Shown here one piece after another: positions 9,329 to 19,835 of a stretch of 47,448 bases of DNA (its first letter is position 1; every line of letters begins with the position of its first letter). Source of the DNA: Hydnum rufescens UP504 (Eukaryota; Basidiomycota; Agaricomycetes; Cantharellales; Hydnaceae); assembly GCA_014904985.1 (NCBI GenBank), contig MU129176.1, positions 1 through 47,448 of the forward strand. The letters are read 5' to 3'. The position numbers and the translations under genes were made by a program. The notes under the pieces were generated by a model. The model was not told the origin of the DNA and did not search any database. It saw nothing but the letters and a program-made list of their open reading frames with translations.

Positions 9329-11374
9329 ATGTCCCAGCAGGATAGCTCCCACCCACATGATGTCTTCTCAGCATCCTATGCCCCCCAAACCCCTGGGGGA
9401 GCTAGGCTTCACTCCATCCTCCCTAACTACAAAGACCAGAATGCTTGTGCCACTAAACTCCTTGAAATCCTTGAGCAGATCTCAGCTAAGAAAACAGCAT
9501 CACAATGCTCCCAGGCCAAAGAACCCAAGACCTTCTCCATCCCAGTGGAGGATTTCAAGGGTATCCTAGATCTGGCACGGCAGAATAAATGCAACATGGA
9601 GGCAGGTAACCGGATTGCTACCCAACTTGCCATGCTCACCGAAGATATCCACAACCGCTTTGACAAACTCGAGCAAGACATGTCTGCTCTCTCCTCTGTC
9701 CCGGCCTCCTCCCAGCCCACCTCCTATAGCCAAGCCCTCGCCTCGGACAAGTCCTCCACTGCTACTGGCCGCCCAAAGGTGACCCCCCCTGCTACCTCCA
9801 CCCGAGTTCGCAACCCCGAACTGGATCTCACGCTGATCCACATCAGGAAACTCCCTCGGTTTCTCAGGGGGGTCTTGAGGCTCAGGACCCTCCTGAGCCT
9901 CAGACCCAACACAAGAAGGTGTCCCTCTCATGAGCTTCCTGAGAAGCTCATCTGGTCATCTGGTCTCCAAGTCTAGAAGTCAGGCAGCTTATTATGCTCA
10001 GGGGGGTCAGCGGAGTTGATATAAGAATGATCAAAACATCTACATACCTCAGAAATCAAACCCTTGTCCTCTCACCTACCCCGAGCATACTATGCCATAT
10101 AGATATATACAACTACACTAGCCAGCCACATGATACCATAGTCCTTGGACTGCCCCTAACTACCCATTTGGAATGAACTTAGTGAAAATTTTGCTTGCAC
10201 CACATTGCCGTTCCACCACAAATAGCATAAATCTTGCAGCTCACCAAGTACTATGCCCACCATGGTTCTCAGCATTCAATATCATGTACTTACATTCATC
10301 TACTGCCACAATTTACCCCCGCCCCATGGCCCCTACAGACCCATATGGAACTCAAACAACCTAACCAAGACCAGCTGACCAACAGGATCAGACTGACCCA
10401 CATGACTAGAAATTACTAGACCCAAAAAATCAATCTGACCACTCTGAGTCCCCTGACTTGGTATCTTTCTCGACTAGCAACACTATGGAACGGTCTAGAT
10501 GCTCTGTGTGGTCAGGATGATCCTGAGCAGCACTATTGCTCAGGACCTCAGGACTTTCTGGGGGGATTTCCTGATGCAGTCCCATCCCAACAATCTGGTT
10601 TACCCCACCACCCTCTTCCCAGAGCTCAAACAGCTGGCTGACACTGCCATTGAATCTGCCAGCATTGTTGACTCAAATGGAAAACCCCTGAAAGCACGCG
10701 CAGTCTCGCGCCATGCCTCGAAGGACATCATTATCACTATGAATTCTGTCACTGATGCTGACCGCCTCCGCTCTAACATTAGCTGGGTCCCTCTCCTCAG
10801 TAAAGAGCTCACACTCTGCCGCCCAGTCTTTGCCATTATAGCACACTGTATTCCCACCTCTTTCGACCCCATGTCAAAAGACGACTTCGAGGACCTTAAA
10901 TCCAGCAACCCAGGTATACTAGACAGCCTAGCCCGTGTCATGTGGGCTCGTCCCAACCTAGACACCAACAAGAAGTTCTCCTCACTGGTCCTCCACCTCC
11001 ACAACCCCTGCGATGCCAACAAAGCAATAATCAATTCCATCTCTTTCAATGGCACCCTTCTAGCCATGGAGAAATCGCGCTGCTCAGTCCTCCAGTGCCA
11101 CAACTGTCAACGCTTTGGCCATACCGCAGCTCGGTGTTCAGCCCAGAAGTCCTGCGGCCGCTGTGCCGGCCCCCACCTAACCACCGAATGCCGCTGCACT
11201 GCCACCCCAGCATGCCACGACCATCGTGACTGCGACCATGTCCCGCTCCAATGTGTATTATGTAAGGGTAACCACCGGGCCACCAGCAAGGAATGCCCTG
11301 TGCGGATCCAAGCCCTGGCCCGGGTAAATGACTCCCTCAATGACGATCCCCTCCTCTACCCTATTCATGAGTAG
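9329..11374 (+). pseudogene. LINE ORF1, gag-like zinc-knuckle protein, interrupted
   Basis: The first part (9329-9840) starts MSQQDSSHPHDVFS and contains a coiled-coil-like stretch (FDKLEQDMSAL) and a Ser/Pro/Thr linker. A 736 bp element interrupts it after DLTLI. The frame resumes at 10579 with SHPNNLVYPTTLFPELKQL. Three CCHC-type zinc knuckles follow: CHNCQRFGHTAARC, CGRCAGPHLTTEC and CVLCKGNHRATSKEC. Such proteins bind the element RNA and form the ribonucleoprotein used in target-primed reverse transcription. Removing the insert restores one open frame of about 430 codons ending at 11374. The end overlaps the start of ORF2. Confidence 0.8.
9841..10576. mobile_element. 736 bp inverted-repeat element inside LINE ORF1
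   Basis: The ends read CATCAGGAAA at 9841 and its complement TTTCCTGATG at 10567-10576. Flanking CA dinucleotides (9839-9840 and 10577-10578) give a 2 bp TSD whose removal rejoins CTGATCCAGTCCC in frame. Beyond the first ten bases the ends are only partly complementary and rich in CCTGAG/CTCAGG palindromes. No coding capacity is evident. The superfamily is unresolved; a CA TSD is unusual. Confidence 0.65.
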
Positions 11375-14300
11375 AGAGGCCTCCCAAGCCTCCTCCAGTT
11401 GTAGCCCCCTCCCGGCCGCTAACCCTCTCTTCCCCTCCTCCGAGTTTTTAGCTTTCCAATATAATATGCACCACGTGTCAGCAGTCCACCACTCCCTTTT
11501 TAATAGCCCCGAGACAGCCAAATTCGATATCTTGTTTATTCAGGAACCCTATACCTACACCCTTAATGGCACCTCCCACATCTTACAACATCCTAAGTGG
11601 CACCTCATACTCCCACCAGCCCCAGTCCCTGACCCCCTGACCTCCCCAGCCTCTGTCATTTACATTAATACTCGCATCCCTTCTTTGTTATATAAAACTC
11701 TTGACACGGGCTCACCTAACATCACAGCCGTTTCCTTCTCCTCCCCCTCCTCCCCACTCCCTTTTATTTTCATTAATGTCTACAACCCACCTTCCACCTT
11801 TTCTTCCTTACAACCCCTTTACAACTTACTTGCAAACCCCTTTTCCTCCCACCGGACTCCCCTTTCATCCTCCTAGGTGACTTTAATATGCATTCCCCTC
11901 TTTGGGATGCCCCGGATAGGGCAGGTGCAAGTGACGCAGAGGCGGATGACCTTATCCTTGCCCTATCACAGCATGGTGCACAACTTCAATCCCAGCCGGG
12001 CATAATCACCTTTCATAGTGCCCAAAACCACAGGACAGTAATTGACCTAGCTTTTGCTTCCCCAGCAGCATGAGATTTCTACACTGCATGCATTACTTCC
12101 CACGATCCGGATCATGACCACAGCTCAGACCACTACCCGCTAATACATCGCCTCTCTCTTCATGCCCCCCCCCACAATTTGCCCCCAATGGCAGCTCTGG
12201 GATAGAGCAGATTGGGCCAAGATCTCCTCGTCAGTCAAAGAAGACTTGGAGCCTTGGGCAGCCCCCCGGGCAAATCGGGCCTCTATCAACACAGCAGTAA
12301 CCCTCCTCACAGAAACGATCAAGAAGGCCATCAAAACACATGTACCCCTGGCTTCACCCTCCCCATATGCTAAGCGATGGTGGTCCCCAGAACTCACAGC
12401 CCTCCGTAAGCAGGCCAGCCGTGCCCAGCGCCTAGCCCAACTGATGCAAACAGACAATGCTGAAAACTTATGGGCTGCAGCCCGGAAAGCCTTCCAGCGA
12501 GGAGTCCGACAACACAAGCAGCAACATTGGCATGACTTTCTCGCGTCCCTCGACAACTCCACCCTATTCACAGCCTCCTGCTACGCAACAAAAGAGCAGA
12601 CACCCCGCCTTATCCCTCCACTTGCACGACCAGGGCAACCTCCAGCCACCTCTCCACCAGACCAGGCCAACCTGTTCCATGAGACTTTCTTCTCCCCACC
12701 ACAGGAACCTGACCTCTCCGATATCCACCCAGGCCATGCCTATCCTACCCCTCACCACTTCCACCCCCTCCAAATCATCGAACTCGATGAGCAATTAAGG
12801 CACATGGCACCAGACAAGGCCCCAGGGATTGACGGCATCCCAGTTCAGCTCCTCCAAAAGGCTTGGGACTCAGTCCGCCAACCTCTCTTCAACATTTTCA
12901 AAGCCTGCATTCGTATTGGCTATTATCCCTCTCCCTGGCGTGAAGCCCCAACCCTGATCCTCCGCAAACCTGGAAAACCTGACTACTCAAAACCAAATGC
13001 CTACCGGCCAATCACCCTCTTGAGCACTATGGGCAAGCTTTTCGAGGGCACCATAGCCCAACGGATCACCTATTTAGCAGATAAGCATCAACTCCTGCCA
13101 ACACTCACTTAGGATGCTGCCTGGGCCGCTCCACAGAAGATGGCATAATTACCATCGAAGAACGCATCAAACATGAGTGGTGTCGCAAGAATGTTGTGGG
13201 AGCCCTGCTCATCGACGTCAAAAATGCCTTCCCCACAGTCTCCAAGCCGCGACTGCTCCACAACCTACGAAAACGGAAGGTCCCCATCGAAATCAGCAAT
13301 CTCATCTCATCATTTATGGCCGGCCACAGCTCCACTATCGTGTGCGGAGACTATACCTCTGATCCCATGCCATGCGATGTGGGGATCCCCCAAGGATCCC
13401 CTCTGTCAGGCATCTTATACCTCTTCTATAATGCTGACCTCTTAGACATCCCCAATGTAGTCATCTCACTAGGCTCGCAGGGTTGGGCAGACGACATCAT
13501 TTTCCTGGCCCCGGGCCCATCAGCACAGGAAGCCTGATGGACTCTTGAAGAAGCTGCTACACATGCCCTGCTCTGGAGCCCTCGTCATGTGTCAATTCTC
13601 GATATCATCAAAACCCAGTACATCGTCTTCACACGAAATCGGGCCCTCATCGACAACACCCCTATTTCCTTTGGCAACTCCCGCATTCCCCCATCTGATA
13701 GCATCATGTATCTGGGGGTAGTCTTTGACTCAGAGCTCAGATGGAAACTACAGGGTGAAAAGGCAGCCTCCCGTGGCCGCGCTGCCCTAATGGCCCTAGG
13801 ATCCCTAGCTCGCACAACCTGGGGGATCCCACTAGTGCAATTCCATCGTCTAATCATTACTTGTGTTTACAGCCGCACCAACTATGCTGCGGTGGCCTGG
13901 CACAGCTTTGCCACTAACTCCCGCATTGTCCATGCATTGGACTCTATCCAGAGACTAGCTCAACGAATCATGCTAGGCGCTTTCCGTACCTCTCCCACCT
14001 CCACCCTTGACCACGACTCCAACCTCCTTCCTACTCAAACTCGACTGGACCGCAAAGCCACTCTCTCAGCACTATGCATGCTTACTGCCCCTGAATCCAA
14101 CCCAGCAGGCCGCTGGCCCGCCGAGCTCTCACCCGCAATGTCAAGTCCCATAGAACAGCCCTCCAACGCATTTTCCACTCACCTTCCTCCTTCACCCTTC
14201 CATCCCCAATGGAAACCATTCTCCCCCAAGCATATCCACCATGGTGGACACCCCCTCTTGAGGGCCATATTGCCCCAACTAGGGACCTTGCAGTGGAAGC

Positions 14301-15072
14301 ACTTGCAACCACACCGTATTCTCGTACTCAAGCTTTAATTTACAGTGATGGCTCGAAGACAGAAGATGGAGTCAGGGCAGCAGCAGTCGACCTCTGGCGC
14401 AAACTCGCTGAAACTAGCCACCTGGGCACAACACCGACGCACACAGTTTTCGAAGCAGAACTAGTCGGCATCCAACTTGGCCTCTCCATGGCACTTTCCC
14501 TCCCTACGTCCACAACCTCAATACACATTCTCCTAGACAATCAGGCAGCCATAACAGCTTGCACCCGACGCACCAGAAACCAAGCGGGCCAATCCCACAT
14601 CCTAAAGATCCACTCACTCTGCCAATCACTAAAGCGCAGCCACCCCCATCTATCAATACACCTGGTTTGGATCCCCGGCCACGAAGGGATCCCTGGCAAT
14701 GAAGCAGCAGACAAATGGGCCAAAACGGCCACAAAATTCCACCCCCCTCTGGCTCCTCCTGGCCTTCTGATATCACTCGCCGCTTCCCGAGATTACGCCT
14801 GCAAACACATACAGCCACCACCCGAGGCCCCCCGAAGAGCGGGATCACGACACAGGCAAGTCCGTGGAACCTTTTCCAGCACAGCAACATTCCATATGCT
14901 CGCTTCCCTACCACGAGGGAGCTGCAGCATCATCGTCCAACTACGAACAGGGCATGTAGCCCTGTGCGATTACCTCAAATGATTCGGTCATGAGGAGTCT
15001 CCCCTCTGCCTACGCTGTGGAGCCCGCGAGACTCCAGAGCATTTCTTAGTTTTCTGCGCACGGTTCACCCGT

Positions 15073-15080
15073 GAATGTTT
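15073..15080 (+). repeat. Left 8 bp target-site duplication (GAATGTTT)
   Basis: GAATGTTT recurs at 19828-19835. Deleting one copy plus the intervening element restores the LINE frame as Cys-Leu-Arg-Leu-Arg. Confidence 0.9.
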
Positions 15081-15155
15081 CAACTCAGTCAGCCACAAAT
15101 GTAGGTCTAGTTAGATATTACAAGCCTTGCATTTATATAGTCTAACTAGAGGTTT
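15081..15155. repeat. Left terminal inverted repeat of the 4.75 kb element
   Basis: It shares with the complement of 19750-19827 the landmarks GTCAGCC, TCTA/GTTAGATA, TTGCATTTATAT and CTCTAACTAGA/GTCTAACTAGA in the same order and spacing. The identity is imperfect. Confidence 0.75.
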
Positions 15156-15676
15156 TGATGCTGGGGCCCCTGGGGCCGGCTAACCTGATTTCCGTGATCA
15201 AGGCAGGGGCCCCCAGGGGCCCCTGTGTGGGACTTAGACTGGCCACAGAACTTCAATATATTGGGTTAGGTGCCTTCTTCAGTCACCTAATCTCAGACTT
15301 GCACAGTGGGCCATACACGCTTGTCCGGGATAATATGTTCCATTTATGATTATTTATTTATTTATTATCACTGCTACCCCCAGTCAGCAGGGTTTCATTC
15401 GGCATTTCATGTTTCATTCTTACTGAGTTGTGTATTATTTATTTATTTATTTATTTAAAAATTCACCACACCCACTGGGGTGTGGTACTGTCTGTAGAAA
15501 TCCAAACTACTTACCACACCCGCTTGTGTGGTACCATCCATAGAAATTTAAAAAAAAAACTATCTAGTAGCACCACACACCCACTTGGATGGGTGTGTGG
15601 TACGGGGGCGTGGCCTTCACCGTTGGGCGGGTTGCTGTTGGGGTGGGTCGTCGTTTTGGGCGCTCTGGCTTGGATT

Positions 15677-17281
15677 CTACAATAATACCATACATTAATA
15701 AATAAAAATTCGAAGGCACGCAAAAGGAGCAGCTTGCGCTGCTCCTTTTGCGTCGCTGTACGTATAGAAATTCCAAAAAAAAATACCTAGTAGCACCACA
15801 CACCCGCTTGGGCGGTGTGTGGTACTGGGGGCATGGCTTGGTACTTCACCGTTGAGCGCGGGGCATGGTTGCATTTTGGGTCCTTCCATTTGAATCCTAG
15901 TTAGTAAAAAAAATTTGAAGTGATGCAAAAGGAGCAGCTTGCGCTGCTCCCTTCGCATCGTTGAAGATATCGAAATTTAAAAAAAAAACCCCTTTGTAGT
16001 ACCACACACCCCACAAGTTGGTATGGGTATAGTTTGGTACGGGTCGCGCGGTTTTACTTGGATGCGGCTGGTCGCACTAGGGGGTGCCGGGTTTCCGTTC
16101 TCGTTGGTTTCTCGGCGGTGGCACCATTCTCGCAGGTTGTCTTCGGCGGGGTTGGGTTTATTTGGTGATGGGGTTTGTAGGCTGAGATTAAAGCCTAGAG
16201 ATAAATAATGTTAATGAAAGAGAGAAAAAAAAAAACAGAAAGCCACGCAAAGGAGCAGCGTGCGCTGCTCCTTTTGCGTGATCGTACTTACCTTGAAATT
16301 ACCACACACCCGCTTCTGCGGGTGTGTGGTTCATCCGGGGTTGGCGTCGTCTCGTGTTTTTGTTTGGTGTGTCGTCGTTCGACTTTGTGGGCGGGTTATC
16401 GTTTCGGAGGGTTTCGTTTTGCCGATCTTCGTTTGTGGCAGCCTAGCAATAACGGATGTATTAGTTAGATAAATTAAAACCAGCGCAAAAAGAGCAGCAT
16501 TTGCTGGCTCTTTTTGCGCCGTTGGGGGTACACTTACCTTGTATAGAACCACACACCGCCGCAGCAGGTGTGTGGTTCGCACGGCCACTCGGGTGGTCCA
16601 TGGCCACGTCTCGCGTTTTCGTTTCGCGTGGTTTCTGTTTGCGTGTTGCCGCTGGGCCCTGGCTGATTGGGCCTCGTCGTTTGGGGGGTTTCATTTGATG
16701 GCCTAGAATGAATTAAAAAGGAATCAGTAAAGAAATTCAAAGTAGCGCAAAAAGAGCAGCTTTCGCTGCTCTTTTTGCGCCGTTGGGGACACATACCTTG
16801 AATGTATAACCAGACACCCGCCGTGGCGGGTGTCTGGTTTGTGTTGGTTTATCGTTCGGTGGGGTGTTCGTCGGGTTTTCACTTGGTGTAGTTTCGGTTG
16901 GCGCTCGTGTGGATGGTGGTTCAAAGCGTGACCTAGAATATCAAAATATATGTTAGTTAAGGTTATAATTCAGCGCAAAAAGACCAGCTTTCACTGGTCT
17001 TTTTGCGCGACTGTATCTATTGGGGGGGGGCAACACTCACCTTAAATAGTACCACACCCACCGCAGCAGGTGTGGTTCCTGGGGCCACCCATTGGGCACT
17101 CTGTTGTTTCTTTTGGTTTGGCTCTTGCCGTTCGGGCCTCATCGTGCGGTGGGTTTTCGTCTCGGGCCTTAGGCCATAATCTAAAATAATAAAGCTATGT
17201 TAGTATAAGAGTTCAAAGTGGCGCAAAAAGAGTAGCTTGTGCTACTCTTTTTGCGCTATTGTATCTACTGACAAAACTCAC
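15677..17281 (-). repeat. Left chain of intron-like hairpin modules (reads leftward)
   Basis: On the minus strand, five regular introns follow one another: 17181-17281 (101 bp), 16933-17040 (108), 16703-16796 (94), 16443-16537 (95) and 16195-16291 (97). A weaker one is at 15677-15761 (85) and a degenerate one ends at 15897. Donors are GTGAGT, GTATGT or GTAAGT after AAG. Branch-like sites include TACTAAC at about 17200-17212 and CTAACTAAT near 16470. Acceptors are TTTAG, TCTAG or CTAG. Each intron contains a roughly 36 bp hairpin (for example 16745-16780, 16973-17008, 17221-17256). The exon-like spacers of 136-165 bp each carry a CCACACACCCGC hairpin just before the donor. Confidence 0.75.
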
Positions 17282-17395
17282 CTTATGACCACACACCCGC
17301 AGCAGTGGTGTGTGGTCGTGTGGTTGTGGGGTCGTCGTCGTCGTCTGGTTGTGGGATCGTTGTCGTCATCCTTCTGTTGCTGGGTGTGGCTGCGT

Positions 17396-18057
17396 AGTTG
17401 CGAAATTCAACGCCGGCAATTGCCGATACTCAAGAAGCGCCCAAGTGCTGACGCTACAAGCACAATACAGATTGATAGCAAGCATGTAGATGTGGAATAT
17501 AGAATATACAATAAATATTTGTTTAAAAATGTGAGAAGAGGATAAAAATGAGCCAGAGCTCAATAAGGGACGATATGCCTCATTGCAAAGTGGATTAGAT
17601 CACTTCTATGCATCAGAATTGGCCCAAATTTAAATATAGTGATGGTATATATACACCCTACATGGGCAACCAATTATATCAGACGATTCTGGCATTTTTC
17701 TATTTTTCACGCCTTCAATTCCCTAAATAGGGAATTGAAGGCATGAAAAATAGAAAAATGCCAGAATTGTCTGATATAATTGGTTTCCCATGTAGGGTAT
17801 ATATATACCATCACTATATTTAAATTTGGGCCAATTCTGATGCATAGAAGTGATCTAATCCACTTTGCAATGAGGCATATCGTCCCTTATTGAGCTCTGG
17901 CTCATTTTTATCCTCTTCTTCACATTTTTAAACAAATATTTATTGTATATTCTATATTCCACATCTACATGCTTGCTATCAATCTGTATTGTGCTTGTAG
18001 CGTCAGCACTTGGGCGCTTCTTGAGTATCGGCAATTGCTGGCGTTGAATTTCGGATC
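17396..18057. repeat. 660 bp near-perfect palindrome at the element's centre
   Basis: The two arms of about 330 bp are reverse complements with only a few differences. The axis lies between 17726 and 17727, inside CCCTAAATAGGG. Each arm carries a TATATATA tract about 70-80 bp from the axis (17647-17653 and 17796-17806) and then runs into the first exon-like segment of its side. The arrangement suggests a divergent bidirectional promoter, but no transcript evidence is available. Such palindromes can extrude cruciforms and are hard to assemble. Confidence 0.85.
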
Positions 18058-18148
18058 TTTCTTCTCATCTCCGAAACCACAACAAACAACCGCCTGGAAA
18101 GGCAAGCACGCGACCACACACCCGCCACCGCGGGTGTGTGGTCATAAG

Positions 18149-19513
18149 GTGAGTTTTTCTGCTAGTAGGTACGACGGCGCAAAAAGAGCAGCGAAAGCTG
18201 CTCTTTTTGCGCTGCTTTGAAACTCTTTACTAACGCGACTTTAATTATTCTAGATTGAGGCTTCGTTCAACACACGACGATAGCCCGCGAAATAACAAGA
18301 ACCCAAACGGCAGCCCGACACGCGACCCACAGCAAGGGGCCAACGCGTGAAATACGGCAGCACACCAAATGAGGACGCGACGCGGCAATGACGCGAGATA
18401 CGGCACCGCGCCGAAAGAGGACACGACCCACAGCAACGCGGCAACGATGCGAAATACGGCACCACATCAAATGGGGACGCGACCCACGGCAACGCGCCAA
18501 ACGAGGATGCGACCACGCCAAATGAGGGCCCCAGGAATCACACACCCGCCATGGCGGGTGTGTGGTCCCATATAAGGTGAGTCCCCACCCCCAGTAGCTA
18601 CAACCACGCAAAAAGAGCAGCGAAAGCTGCTCTTTTTGCATGGTGTTTAATTTTTAACTAATTTAACAATATTATTTTATAGGTATTAACCATTCTCGCG
18701 AACCAATACTGACGCAGAACCCCCCGTACCCCCCCTTATCGATGCCTGAACGACGGGGCACAGGGAGAACCCGTACGTACGAGCCGGAGTCCGCGCTCCC
18801 AGTACCCTACACCTGCCACAGCGGTTGTAGGGTGCTCCAAGGTAAGTTTTTATTTTTATTTTTTATTTCTGATTCTTGTGGCGCAAAAAGAGCAGCATGA
18901 GCTGCTCTTTTTGCGTTGCTTTGAATATTCATACTAACGATTCGTTTATTATTCTAGGTTGACTTGTCCAAGACACGACGAAAACCCACGAAACAATGAG
19001 GGACCGAGCGGTAATGCGACACGCGCCAACACGACACGCGACACACGACATGCAACACGCAACACGCAACACGCAACACGCAACACGCAACACGCAACAC
19101 GCAACATGCAACACGCAACACGCAACACGCAACACGCAACACGCAACACGCACCAATGCGACACGCACCAACGCGAGACACGCAAACGCGCCAAATGAGG
19201 ACCCCAGGTACCACACACCCGCTACGGTGGGTGTGTGGTACGATTTAAGGTGAGTCCCCGCACCCCAGTAGCTACACCCGCGCAAAAAGAGCAGCGAAAG
19301 CTGCTCTTTTTGCGCTGCTTTGGATATTTGTACTAATATATCTTTTATTACTCTAGATTGTGGCCACAATGAAAACCCGCAAAACGAACAAGGGCCCAAA
19401 TGGCAACACACCAAAGGGTGACGCAATGGACGGCAACACGCCAAACGGCGACGCGACAAACGGCAATTCACCAGACGAGAACCGAACGCGCCCAACGAGT
19501 GGCCCTATATACG
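18149..19513 (+). repeat. Right chain of intron-like hairpin modules (reads rightward)
   Basis: Four regular introns: 18149-18253 (105 bp), 18577-18682 (106), 18842-18957 (116) and 19250-19356 (107). A fifth donor at 19514 lacks an obvious acceptor. Donors are GTGAGT (three) and GTAAGT. Branch-like sites are TACTAACG at about 18233 and 18932, and TACTAATA at about 19330. Acceptors are TTCTAG, TTATAG or CTCTAG. Hairpins within the introns are at 18177-18212, about 18607-18640, about 18880-18916 and 19280-19315, three of them capped by GAAA. Exon-like spacers of 323, 159, 292 and 157 bp contain degenerate minisatellite repeats. Three start with related sequence (frames with NKNPNGSP, NEGPSGNA or NKGPNGNTP). 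They lack a single long open frame. Confidence 0.8.
19040..19153 (+). repeat. 7 bp minisatellite (AACACGC)n
   Basis: About fifteen copies of a heptamer AACACGC, with one or two variants, lie inside an exon-like spacer of the right chain. The indel-rich copy after the gap has a shorter version at about 26366-26465. The array creates HATRNTQ-repeat frames that should not be taken as proteins. Confidence 0.85.
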
Positions 19514-19749
19514 GTGAGTCCCCCCTGGTATTTATTTTCCTTAGCTACATTGCGCAAGAAGAGCAGCCTCTGGCTGCTCTTCTTGGGTGCATGGGTGAGC
19601 CCCACTGGGCGAGCCTAGTGTATATAATAATAATAAATAAATGAATAAATAATAAATAAATAATCCTAATGGCTAGGGGCCCCAGGGGCCCCTGGGCTGC
19701 TTGACTGGCCCCCTCGACTGAATTGCAGGGGCCCCTGGGGGCCCCCTGG

Positions 19750-19827
19750 GTCTGATATCTAGTTAGAGCATATAAATGCAACCCTTGAAGTATCTAGTTA
19801 GATACCAATAATTGGCTGACCAGGCTG
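19750..19827. repeat. Right terminal inverted repeat of the 4.75 kb element
   Basis: Partner of 15081-15155. A GGGGCCCC-rich palindromic tract at about 19675-19750 lies just inside, mirrored by 15160-15230 on the left. Confidence 0.75.
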
Positions 19828-19835
19828 GAATGTTT
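19828..19835 (+). repeat. Right 8 bp target-site duplication (GAATGTTT)
   Basis: Identical to 15073-15080. In the copy after the gap the same octamer stands at 27151-27158. Confidence 0.9.

Larger units (their letters stand above)
15081..19827. mobile_element. 4.75 kb non-autonomous TIR element of outward intron/hairpin modules
   Basis: The element has an 8 bp TSD and imperfect inverted termini (CAACTCAGTCAGCC at the left, CAGCCTGGTCAGCC read inward from the right). Moving inward on both sides there are GGGGCCCC-type subterminal palindromes, then ATTT-repeats, then chains of intron-like hairpin modules, and finally a 660 bp palindromic core at the centre. An 8 bp TSD fits hAT, and also the KDZ-type transposons of mushrooms, so the superfamily is open. 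No frame resembles a transposase. A partial, indel-rich second copy follows the gap (24158-27150). I do not recognise the modular interior from any known element. Confidence 0.8.

Noticed and set aside
19040..19153. Telomere-like repeat
   Set aside because: The heptamer is not TTAGGG-like and lies inside a transposon exon-like spacer.
18996..19253. Frames encoding HATRNTQ repeats as a repetitive protein
   Set aside because: They are translations of the (AACACGC)n heptamer, open in several frames and on both strands, with variable copy number.
15400..19600. Regularly spaced repeats resembling a CRISPR array
   Set aside because: Unit length is about 240 bp, repeats are hairpins within intron-like modules with polarity reversal at the centre, and the context is a fungal LINE; there are no cas genes or constant spacers.
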